In this document: positions 35,965-43,771 of the stretch, one piece after another
How the letters are laid out: every line of letters begins with the position of its first letter
Numbering within the stretch: position 1 is the stretch's first letter
NCBI RefSeq assembly: GCF_900128505.1
Contig: NZ_LT669941.1
Span: forward strand, 1 to 64,000
Source of the DNA: Parabacteroides timonensis
GTDB lineage: Bacteria > Bacteroidota > Bacteroidia > Bacteroidales > Tannerellaceae
Direction of reading: 5' to 3'
Length of the DNA: 64,000 nt
The notes under the pieces: generated by a model
What the model was told of the DNA's origin: nothing
Seen by the model: only the letters and a program-made list of their open reading frames with translations
The model's database searches: none
Translations under genes and position numbers: made by a program

Positions 35965-36420
35965 ATGGCAACAACAGGAACATTGAAGTACAAAAAGTAT
36001 CAGGAAAAACGCGCAGGCGATTTCAAGGACAAATGGTACGGCAAGGCGGTACAGGATCGCACAATGGATTTTGAAGATTTCGTCACGCACATGTCGGAAC
36101 ACAACTCGCCCTACTCGCGCGGCGTTATCCACGGCGTACTGATCGACATGCTCTCCTGCATGCAGGAACTGGTACTCGACGGTAAGTCGGTACGCCTGGG
36201 AGAACTGGGATTGATCTCCCTGGGCATGAGCACCATGCCTGCCAACACCGCCGCGGAGTTTACCGCCGCCAACATCAAGGGTGTACATCTCAACGTGCGC
36301 AACACCAAGACCTGGAGTAACCAGGAGCTGCGCAAACGGTGCCGTCTGACGGAACTCACCGCCTACGCAGGTACGCCCCAGGAAGGAGGCGGCGAAGATG
36401 ACCGCCCTGTCATCGAGTAA
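35965..36420 (+). CDS. HU-like DNA-binding protein of the smalltalk cassette
   Basis: A 151-residue member of the HU-related family typical of Bacteroides cassettes. It begins with the short strand block MATTGTLKYKKYQEKR, then an HU-like fold (SEHNSPYSRGVIHGVLIDML, SVRLGELGLISLGM) and a variable tail ending in GGGEDDRPVIE. It is followed by a hairpin and the smalltalk gene. Codon use is G+C richer than in the neighbouring operon. Confidence 0.85.
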   Translation: MATTGTLKYKKYQEKRAGDFKDKWYGKAVQDRTMDFEDFVTHMSEHNSPYSRGVIHGVLIDMLSCMQELVLDGKSVRLGELGLISLGMSTMPANTAAEFTAANIKGVHLNVRNTKTWSNQELRKRCRLTELTAYAGTPQEGGGEDDRPVIE

Positions 36421-36421
36421 A

Positions 36422-36468
36422 GTATGGCTTCAGCCATGCAATTCGATAAAATGAGGCTGAAGCCATAC
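36422..36468 (+). terminator. Hairpin after the HU-like gene
   Basis: Perfect 14-bp arms (GTATGGCTTCAGCC, 36422-36435 / 36455-36468) with a 19-base loop start right after the stop codon. There is no strong T run, so it may attenuate or protect the transcript rather than end it. Confidence 0.6.
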
Positions 36469-36516
36469 AATTGAATGCTTACATTTTAGTTATTAACCCT
36501 TTTAAACAAAAAGATC

Positions 36517-36630
36517 ATGAGTGAGAAAACATCGAAGAAAGAGACCTGGAAATTTATCATCCAGACTCTGCTGGCCATCCTCTCGGCCGTGGCCACCTCG
36601 TTGGGAGTTACCTCCTGCATAGCACTTTGA
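36517..36630 (+). CDS. Smalltalk protein
   Basis: A 37-residue peptide, MSEKTSKKETWKFIIQTLLA followed by a hydrophobic stretch and the ending SLGVTSCIAL. It matches the very small Bacteroidetes family named smalltalk, which sits after the HU-like gene in these cassettes. A lysine-rich head and one membrane-like segment with a late Cys are the visible features. Function is unknown. Confidence 0.85.
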   Translation: MSEKTSKKETWKFIIQTLLAILSAVATSLGVTSCIAL

Positions 36631-36650
36631 GGAATTGAAAATTGAAATTT

Positions 36651-36699
36651 GAGAATTGAGAATCAATGATAAATAAACTGATTCTCAATTCTCTTTTTA
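36651..36699 (+). terminator. Terminator after smalltalk, built from an AATTGAGAATT repeat
   Basis: Perfect 15-bp arms (GAGAATTGAGAATCA, 36651-36665 / 36679-36693) with a 13-base loop are followed by TTTTTAT. The stem is a copy of the dispersed AATTGAGAATT repeat. Confidence 0.8.
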
Positions 36700-36766
36700 T
36701 AGAAGTTGTTTTTTTATTTATTATTTGTTTCAATTATTGTCAGTTTTGAGCCTATTTGTCTCATTG

Positions 36767-37017
36767 TCTTTTATGGGGCAAAGCCCCATGCCGCAGGCTC
36801 TATTTTGCCGTCGGTTAAAAACCGACGGATATAAAATACAGGAGGCAAAGCCTTTTCCTTTGTGGGCTTAAGCCCCTTTATTAACGGGGCTTCTTCCCTA
36901 TATTAACGGGGTTAAAACCCACAGAGAAATCCGACAAAGCCGGAGCATTTAGATATCCGTTTGCTGAAGCAAACGGCAAAAGAGAGCCTGTGGCATGAGG
37001 CGGAGCCTCATAAAAGA
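36767..37017. repeat. 251-bp folded element with about 60-bp terminal inverted repeats
   Basis: The left end (36767-36828) and the reverse complement of the right end (36957-37017) align over about 60 positions, starting TCTTTTATG and including small nested hairpins (ATGGGGC-AAA-GCCCCAT; ATGAGGC-GGA-GCCTCAT; CCGTCGGTT and CCGTTTGC stems). Inside, further arms such as TGTGGGCTTAAG / TTAAAACCCACA pair. No protein frame is evident. The gap 36631-37405 otherwise holds only the repeats at 37081-37243 and the helicase promoter. Confidence 0.75.
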
Positions 37018-37080
37018 CTCAGTTTTTGTTAGATTTGCATGTCAATTATTGTCAAATTTGAATGTAGTGTCGTTGGTAGG

Positions 37081-37100
37081 GGGCGGTTCGCGAACCGCCC
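37081..37100. repeat. 20-bp palindrome GGGCGGTTCGCGAACCGCCC
   Basis: Perfect palindrome in the gene-free stretch; its 18-bp core recurs at 47508-47525. Confidence 0.85.
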
Positions 37101-37138
37101 TTACAGGCGCCGTCATAATGGAACAGGCAGGTTCGACC

Positions 37139-37243
37139 GTAGGGGCGGGGTCTGCCCGCCCTTCTTCACCGGTTGTTATATTATTGTCGCAAAGGGCGGG
37201 CAAACCCCGCCCCTACAAACCCTGTCATTTGGGTTCAATATTT
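37139..37243. repeat. GC-rich inverted repeat containing the right copy of the 74-bp repeat
   Basis: Arms of 25 bp (37139-37163 / 37192-37216, one mismatch) form a hairpin. The segment 37170-37243 is the inverted counterpart of 24019-24092. Confidence 0.85.
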
Positions 37244-37351
37244 TCTAAATTGGTACGTTGGCAAATTGCCTCATTATTTCCGGAATGAAATCTAATAACA
37301 AATTCAAAACTGTTTTTCAATTCTCTAATTTCCAATTCTCAATTAATTTCG

Positions 37352-37359
37352 TATCTTTG
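37352..37359 (+). promoter_or_regulatory. Promoter -7 element of the RNA helicase
   Basis: TATCTTTG matches TAnnTTTG, 46 bases before the start codon. No clear upstream TTTG was seen. Confidence 0.5.
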
Positions 37360-37405
37360 TCCAATTATTTATTTAACGAGCCGTGACGGCTCAGCATTTT
37401 ATTAG

Positions 37406-38687
37406 ATGACATTTGAACAATTACAACTGATCGAGCCGATACGTAAGGCTCTCAGAGAAGAAGGATACACCATTCCAACCCCTATACAAGCAGAAGCGAT
37501 TCCCAATGTTTTAGATGGATACGATTTATTAGGTTGCGCACAGACCGGAACAGGTAAGACGGCAGCTTTTTCAATCCCTATTTTACAAAATCTGTATAAT
37601 GAACGTCAGAATGGATTTGCGCGTGGTATCAAAGCCTTGATACTAACGCCTACCCGCGAGTTGGCGATCCAGATCGGGGAAAGTTTTTCTGCGTATGGAA
37701 AATATACCAAGCTGAAACATACGGTTATATTCGGTGGAGTGGGACAGAAGCCCCAGACGGATGTGCTTAAGCAGGGAGTGGATGTGCTGATTGCAACGCC
37801 CGGACGTTTGCTCGATCTGATCAACCAGGGATTTATCAGTCTGAAAACATTAGACTATTTTGTTCTGGATGAAGCCGACCGTATGCTGGATATGGGATTT
37901 ATTCATGATATCAAGCGTATCCTGCCCCTATTGCCGAAGAAACGCCAGTCGTTGTTTTTCTCGGCTACTATGCCTCCCGAAATAGAGCGTCTTGCCGGAA
38001 CAATCCTGGTAGAGCCCCGGAAGGTAGAGGTCACACCCGCTTCATCGACGGTGGATAAGATCGACCAGTCCGTTTATTTTGTAGAAAAGGGGGAGAAAGT
38101 AAGTCTGCTTACTCATTTGTTGAAAGATTCTTCGTTGGAATCGGTACTGGTATTTACCCGGACGAAGCATGGAGCGGATAAAGTAGCCCGTGTCCTGGCG
38201 AAAGCGAATATCGGAGCGGAGGCCATTCATGGAAACAAGAGCCAGACGGCCCGCCAGCGTGCATTGACCAACTTTAAGGATCATACGACCCGTGTACTGA
38301 TCGCAACGGATATTGCTGCCCGCGGTATCGACGTGGATCATCTTTCGCATGTGATCAATTACGAACTGCCCAATGTGCCGGAAACGTATGTGCACCGTAT
38401 TGGCCGTACAGGACGTGCCGGACGTAGCGGAGTGGCTTATTCTTTCTGTGATGCCGAAGAGGTTCCGTACCTGAAGGATATCCAGAAACTGATCGGTAAG
38501 CAAATACCTGTTGCCGGGGGGGAACGAATTTGAAACGGCGGAAGTAAAAGCGGCCGTAGCCGATAAAAAAGAAGCCATCAAGCAGGAATCCAAGCGCCGC
38601 AATATGTTCGGTAGTAAACGCGACGGAAGCTACTGGAGGAATAAGAAGCGGACAGAAGCCGGAAATCAGAAAACGGCTAAAAAGTAA
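37406..38687 (+). CDS. DEAD-box RNA helicase (RhlE-like), C-terminus cut off at a G7 tract
   Basis: The helicase core is complete: Q motif FEQLQLIEPI...GYTIPTPIQ, Walker A AQTGTGKT, PTRELA, DEAD in VLDEADRMLDMGF, SAT in FFSATMPPE, and HRIGRTGRAGRSG. The frame as written ends at 38533 after 375 residues (IPVAGGERI). A run of seven G at 38516-38522 lies just before. With six G the protein continues as NEFETAEVKAAVADKK and a lysine/arginine-rich tail to a TAA at 38687, giving 426 residues. The tail is the RNA-binding type usual for RhlE proteins. It may be a switch or an error. Confidence 0.85.
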
Positions 38688-38720
38688 CATAAAAGAAACA
38701 TTTACTTTCTGGATTTTCAC

Positions 38721-38728
38721 TATTTTTG
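38721..38728 (+). promoter_or_regulatory. Promoter -7 element of the first ECF sigma gene
   Basis: TATTTTTG matches TAnnTTTG, 26 bases before ATG 38755. Confidence 0.55.
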
Positions 38729-38754
38729 CGCGGAATATGTATAAGGAGTCATAA

Positions 38755-39348
38755 ATGCCTGAAATACGAGAAGATACTATAACACGATTGAATAATGGAG
38801 ATACAAAAGCATTCGAAATATTGTATTCTGTCTATTATGTATATCTCTGTGCGGTTGCAACCAAGTATATATTCAATCCGGAAGCGGCCCGCGAAATAGT
38901 AAACGATGTGTTTTTGAATGTGTGGAACAACCGTTCCACACTGACCTATCCTATACAACCATACCTGATCCGTTCCGTACAGAACCGTTGCTTGAACCAT
39001 CTTCGCCAGCAACATCTCCAGACGGTGCCCCTCTCGGAGGTTCAGGAGCATCTGCTTTCTATCCAGGAACAACAGATCTCCGCCGAATCTCATCCGCTGG
39101 CTTATCTCGAAAACAAGGAATTCGAAGAAAAGATTTACAAGGCGATAGACCAACTACCCAAAAAGTGCAGGGATATTTTCGTGCAATATTTATATCATAA
39201 TAAATCGTACGAAGAAATTGCTCAGGCAAACAATATAAGTCCGAGTACGGTACGTGTACAAATCAAGATCGGATTGGCAAAACTGAAAGACCATTTAGGC
39301 GATTTATACCCTCTTTTTCTTCTTTTATTTAATTTCTATCAAAAATAA
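38755..39348 (+). CDS. ECF RNA polymerase sigma factor (SusC/D-linked)
   Basis: A 197-residue sigma-70 of the Bacteroidetes ECF group. Region 2 is YVYLCAVATKYIFNPEAAREIVNDVFLNVW (key part AREIVNDVFLNVW). Region 4 is IDQLPKKCRDIFVQYLYHN...YEEIAQANNISPSTVRVQIKIG, which has the helix-turn-helix. It is followed by fecR, susC and susD on the same strand, the usual trans-envelope signalling set. It would drive the uptake genes when the anti-sigma releases it. Confidence 0.9.
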   Translation: MPEIREDTITRLNNGDTKAFEILYSVYYVYLCAVATKYIFNPEAAREIVNDVFLNVWNNRSTLTYPIQPYLIRSVQNRCLNHLRQQHLQTVPLSEVQEHLLSIQEQQISAESHPLAYLENKEFEEKIYKAIDQLPKKCRDIFVQYLYHNKSYEEIAQANNISPSTVRVQIKIGLAKLKDHLGDLYPLFLLLFNFYQK

Positions 39349-39426
39349 TTGCATTTCTTTTAAACGCAACCGGCATTTCCTGTGTATATAAGAGAGACAA
39401 GCCGATAAAAGGGGCTTGCGAATTAT

Positions 39427-40440
39427 ATGCAAAGAAAAAACGAACACATAGAAGATTTACTTTACAGTTATTTCGTCGGTGAGTTGACGGAGGAACAGGA
39501 AAAGGAATTGCTGGTATGGCTGGAAGCTGACGAAGAGAATAAGAAAGTTCTTTTCGAGATGGCCGAGTGGTGGGCAACTGCTCATGTGCCCCTTTATGCC
39601 TCCAATATGAAAGCTGATTTTGAAAAACATTTCGGTAGCCTGATGCAAAGCGAACATCCTGAAGCCAAAAAGCGTAGTCTGTGGACTACCTGGTCGAAAG
39701 TGGCCGCGGTCGGTCTGTTGCTGATTTCAGTAGGTATCGGCTCTTACCAACTCGGTCATAGGGATCTGAACGATACGCAACTGGCCTATTTCGAAACGGT
39801 GACTCCTATGGGATCGCAATCGAAAGTGATCCTGCCGGACCAGTCTGTTGTCTGGGTTAATGCCGGCTCCTCTCTTCGTTATAGTAAAGACTTCAATAAA
39901 AAAGATCGCGAGATATATTTGGAAGGGGAGGCTTATTTTGAAGTGGCCCGCGATACCTTGAAACCGTTTCTGGTTAAATCGGATGTATTGAGCGTACGGG
40001 TGTTAGGTACTAAATTTAATGTAAAAGCCTATAAAGACGACCAGACAATCGATGTCAGCCTGGTTTCCGGAAAAGTAAATGTCCGCCTGGATGACGAGAT
40101 GGAACATAAAGGAGAGGTGGAACTGCATCCCAACCGTATGTTGCGTTATAATAAGGAAACCGATCGGGTAGAAATGAAAGAGATAGAAGGCAGGGATGCT
40201 TACGACTGGACAAACGGGACTCTCCGTTTTGAAGAAAAAACGTTCGCGGAAATTGCAAAAGACCTGGAACGTAAATACGATCTTCATATACATATAGTTA
40301 GCGATAAGTTGAAGAAAGAGGTGTTTACCGGTAGTTTCTCCGGTTATTATACGCTCGATGATGTCTTGCGCGAAGTAGACGTGGAGCATAAATATACCTG
40401 GAAACAAACAGCAAATGAATTAGTGATAAGAGACAAATAA
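39427..40440 (+). CDS. FecR-family anti-sigma factor
   Basis: A 337-residue protein spanning the inner membrane. The cytoplasmic sigma-binding part (residues 1-95) precedes one membrane helix (KVAAVGLLLISVGIGSY). The periplasmic FecR domain (LPDQSVVWVNAGSSLRYSKDF, VLGTKFNVKAY) is followed by a C-terminal DUF4974-like domain (FEEKTFAEIAKDLERKYDL, FTGSFSGYYTLDDVL). It transmits a signal from the SusC STN domain to the sigma factor. Confidence 0.92.
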   Translation: MQRKNEHIEDLLYSYFVGELTEEQEKELLVWLEADEENKKVLFEMAEWWATAHVPLYASNMKADFEKHFGSLMQSEHPEAKKRSLWTTWSKVAAVGLLLISVGIGSYQLGHRDLNDTQLAYFETVTPMGSQSKVILPDQSVVWVNAGSSLRYSKDFNKKDREIYLEGEAYFEVARDTLKPFLVKSDVLSVRVLGTKFNVKAYKDDQTIDVSLVSGKVNVRLDDEMEHKGEVELHPNRMLRYNKETDRVEMKEIEGRDAYDWTNGTLRFEEKTFAEIAKDLERKYDLHIHIVSDKLKKEVFTGSFSGYYTLDDVLREVDVEHKYTWKQTANELVIRDK

Positions 40441-40468
40441 AAACAGAACTATTTATAATCTGACTAAC

Positions 40469-43400
40469 ATGGAAATAAACTATTTTAAGAGAACCGGGAA
40501 ATGGATGCTATCGGCATGCCTTGTAGCAAGTGCTCCGATGATCCCGGGTACTATGTTGGCTTCTGAATTGCAGACATGTTACGTGTCTGTCCAAATGGAA
40601 ACCACTACATTAAAAGAACTTTTCGATCTGATCGAAAAAGAGTTTTCCTATTCCTTCCTTATCAGGAATAACGACATCGACCTGACTGAACGTGTATCAG
40701 TTGAAATGAAGAACCGGTCGGTAGAAGAAATCCTGAAAAACGCCCTTAAAAATCAGCATGCTGATTTCATTGTAAACAATAACAAAATTATTGTTTACAA
40801 GATCGCGTCTAAGCAAGGCAAAGAAATTGCCGCTGCTTCTGCACAGGTATCTCAACAAAAAACAATGAAAGTGCAAGGTACTGTTATCGACGGTATGACG
40901 AATGATCCGGTTATCGGAGCAAACGTTGTCGTTAAAGGTACTTTAAACGGAACAAGTACGGACTTTGACGGAAACTTCGAACTGGAAGTGCCGGAAGGGG
41001 CTGTACTCGAGATTTCGTATATCGGTTACCTGAAAAGCGAAGTGAAAGCACAATCGGGTAAAATGACTATTAAGATCAAGGAAGATACGCAAGCACTCGA
41101 CGAAGTGGTTGTTGTAGGTTATGGCGTTCAGAAGAAAGAAAGTCTTACGGGTGCCATGCAGATCGTAAATAGCGAGAAGCTGACCGATGCAACTACTCCG
41201 GCAGTAGAAAATATGTTGTCGGGTAAGGCTCCGGGCGTTTATGTGAACGCAGGTTCCGGACAACCGGGTAATGCTGGTAAGATTGTGATCCGCGGTAAGT
41301 CGACCGTCAATGGTAGTACCGACCCGTTGTGGGTTATCGACGGTGTTATCGTAGGTAGTAGTGCTTACGACCTGAATCCGGCCGATATCGAATCGATGTC
41401 TATCCTGAAGGATGCGGCTTCAACGGCCATCTATGGTTCTCAGGGTGCTAACGGCGTTATTGTCGTTACGACAAAGAAGGCAAAAACAGGAGAAGCTACC
41501 GTGAATGTTTCGGCCAAGTTGGGGGTTACACAACTTAGTACCGGTAACTTTGAAATGATGGATGGTGCTGAATTGTACGACTACTTCAGATCTTTCGGTA
41601 ACCAGGGAAGTATCACAGGAGACTGGTATACGGAAGATTTGCGTAACCGTAACTTCGACTGGTGGGATAATGCTTCACAACTGGGTTTCGCACAGGATTA
41701 TAACATATCTATCAATGGAGGAACAGAAAAGCTGAAAACCTATATCTCTGTTGGTGTTTATGATGAAAACGGTGCTGTAAAAGGATATGATTATACTCGT
41801 TACAACGCTCGTTTGAAAGTCGACTATAAAGTAAATAACTGGTTGACGGTAAAACCGCAATTGAGCGGCTCCCGTAAAAATATCCACGACCAGCAGCATA
41901 GTGTAGGTGCTATGTATTCCAACCTGCCGTGGGATAGTCCTTATCTGGAAGACGGATCGATGGTAGGACATGCACCGATTCCGAGTTGGGTGAACACATC
42001 CAGTTCGAACTATATGTACGACCTGCAATGGAATTACACGGAGTCGGAAGCCTATGAAGTAAGTGGTGGTTTCGATTTTGATATTAAGTTTACCGATTGG
42101 TTGACTTTCTCTTCTGTCAACAACTATCGTTATTCTACGAAGGCAACAAAGGATTATGTCGATCCCCGTTCTTATTCAGGTTTGGCTGATGGTGGTAGTA
42201 TCAAGGATGCAACAACGGCATATAACCGTTTATACACCAACCAATTGTTGCGTTTTAACAAAACATTTGGCGATCATTCGGTAAATGGTATTGCTGCTTA
42301 CGAATGGAATGAATATAACGGAACGACCAATGGTGCATTGGCAGGTGGTATCCCACCGGAATTTACCGTTTCTGATATTGCTGCTGTGCCTAAGGAGATA
42401 ACCGGATCGAAGACCGGTTGGGCGGTTCAGTCTTATCTGTTGAATGTAAACTATGCTTATGATAACCGCTATCTGGCACAGGTCTCTTTCCGTCGTGACG
42501 GTGCATCAAACTTCGGTGAAAATGCGAAGTATGGTAATTTCTTCTCAATAAGTGGTGGTTGGAATATTCATCGTGAATCATTCTTTACGCTCGATTATAT
42601 CAATAACCTGAAGTTAAGAGCCAGTTATGGTTCGGTTGGTAACCGTCCGTCGGAATTATATCCGCAATACGCTTTGTATTCTTTGACTACAAGTTACAAC
42701 GAACATCCTTCTGCTATTATTTCTCAGTTGAAGAATAAAGACCTGACTTGGGAAAAGACTTATACGACTGGTGTCGGTTTGGATATTTCTTTGTTTGACC
42801 GTGTGAATATTACGTTTGATTATTATAACAAAAATACTTCCGGATTGCTGTATAATGTACCGCTTCCTGCCGTTGTCGGTGTAACAGGTATCTGGCGTAA
42901 TGTCGGTTGTGTGAAGAACAACGGTTTTGAAGCTTCTGCCAATGTAGACGTGATTAAGAATCAGGACTTGCAATGGAGTATCGAGGCTAATATCGGTTTG
43001 AACCGCAACAAAGTAACCGAACTATATGGTGACAAACAAGAGATCATTGTAGGTGATGGTTCCGGTATTGCCGGTTCTGCCGAGAAATTATTGAAACCGG
43101 GCTTGGATGTTGATACCTGGTATCTGGCAGAATGGGCCGGTGTCGATCCGGAAACAGGACAGGCTACCTGGTATAAGACAGATGAAAACGGTGAACGTGT
43201 AAAAACATTTACTTATGCAGAAGCAGCAAAGACTCCGATTGCAAAGGATAGTTATACTCCGAAATTCTTCGGTGGTTTCTCAACAAATCTGAATTATAAG
43301 AACTTCGACCTGTCTGCTGTATTCGGTTATTCGGTAGGTGGTAAGATCTATAACTATTCTCGTTTGGAATTCGACTCTGATGGTGCTTACACTTATACGA

Positions 43401-43759
43401 ACCAGATGAAGCTACATAAGGGATGGAATCGTTGGGAGAAACCGGGCGATATCGCAACTCATCCGCAACCTCTTTATCAGAACCGTACCAATTCAAACCA
43501 GGCTTCCACTCGTTTCCTTGAAAACGGTAGCTATCTGCGTTTGCGTAACCTGACACTTGGTTATAACTTGTCGATCCCGCAATGGCACATCTCTAATCTG
43601 AGAGTGTTTGCTTCCGGTGAAAACCTGTTCGTATTGTCTGGTTTCTCTGGTGTCGATCCTGAAATTCCGCCGACATCGAGCGGTAAAGTTACGGGTGTGG
43701 CTTCTACGGTTTATCCGCAGACACGTAAATATATGTTTGGATTAAATGTTACTTTTTAA
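40469..43759 (+). CDS. SusC/RagA-type TonB-dependent transporter with STN domain
   Basis: A 1096-residue outer-membrane transporter. After a signal peptide (cleavage probably after MLAS or near it) come the STN domain (about 40-115, SVEEILKNALKN), a carboxypeptidase-like repeat (VIDGMTNDPVIGANVVVKG), and the DEVVVVGYG TonB-box region. The plug (NMLSGKAPGVYV...SILKDAASTAIYGSQGANGVI) and a barrel ending in aromatic VTF follow. The STN domain marks it as a signalling transporter controlled with the FecR/sigma pair. Substrate is unknown; the adjacent sulfatase remnant hints at a sulfated glycan. Confidence 0.95.
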   Translation: MEINYFKRTGKWMLSACLVASAPMIPGTMLASELQTCYVSVQMETTTLKELFDLIEKEFSYSFLIRNNDIDLTERVSVEMKNRSVEEILKNALKNQHADFIVNNNKIIVYKIASKQGKEIAAASAQVSQQKTMKVQGTVIDGMTNDPVIGANVVVKGTLNGTSTDFDGNFELEVPEGAVLEISYIGYLKSEVKAQSGKMTIKIKEDTQALDEVVVVGYGVQKKESLTGAMQIVNSEKLTDATTPAVENMLSGKAPGVYVNAGSGQPGNAGKIVIRGKSTVNGSTDPLWVIDGVIVGSSAYDLNPADIESMSILKDAASTAIYGSQGANGVIVVTTKKAKTGEATVNVSAKLGVTQLSTGNFEMMDGAELYDYFRSFGNQGSITGDWYTEDLRNRNFDWWDNASQLGFAQDYNISINGGTEKLKTYISVGVYDENGAVKGYDYTRYNARLKVDYKVNNWLTVKPQLSGSRKNIHDQQHSVGAMYSNLPWDSPYLEDGSMVGHAPIPSWVNTSSSNYMYDLQWNYTESEAYEVSGGFDFDIKFTDWLTFSSVNNYRYSTKATKDYVDPRSYSGLADGGSIKDATTAYNRLYTNQLLRFNKTFGDHSVNGIAAYEWNEYNGTTNGALAGGIPPEFTVSDIAAVPKEITGSKTGWAVQSYLLNVNYAYDNRYLAQVSFRRDGASNFGENAKYGNFFSISGGWNIHRESFFTLDYINNLKLRASYGSVGNRPSELYPQYALYSLTTSYNEHPSAIISQLKNKDLTWEKTYTTGVGLDISLFDRVNITFDYYNKNTSGLLYNVPLPAVVGVTGIWRNVGCVKNNGFEASANVDVIKNQDLQWSIEANIGLNRNKVTELYGDKQEIIVGDGSGIAGSAEKLLKPGLDVDTWYLAEWAGVDPETGQATWYKTDENGERVKTFTYAEAAKTPIAKDSYTPKFFGGFSTNLNYKNFDLSAVFGYSVGGKIYNYSRLEFDSDGAYTYTNQMKLHKGWNRWEKPGDIATHPQPLYQNRTNSNQASTRFLENGSYLRLRNLTLGYNLSIPQWHISNLRVFASGENLFVLSGFSGVDPEIPPTSSGKVTGVASTVYPQTRKYMFGLNVTF
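40750..40800. repeat. Two adjacent palindromes inside the STN-coding part of susC
   Basis: A perfect 18-bp palindrome (40750-40767, AAATCAGCATGCTGATTT) is followed by arms of 13 bp (TTGTAAACAATAA, 40770-40782 / 40788-40800) with a 5-base loop. Both lie in coding sequence, and the second contains GTAAAC/GTTTAC like the palindromes of the sulfotransferase genes. Confidence 0.85.
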
Positions 43760-43771
43760 GCAGAATAGAAT

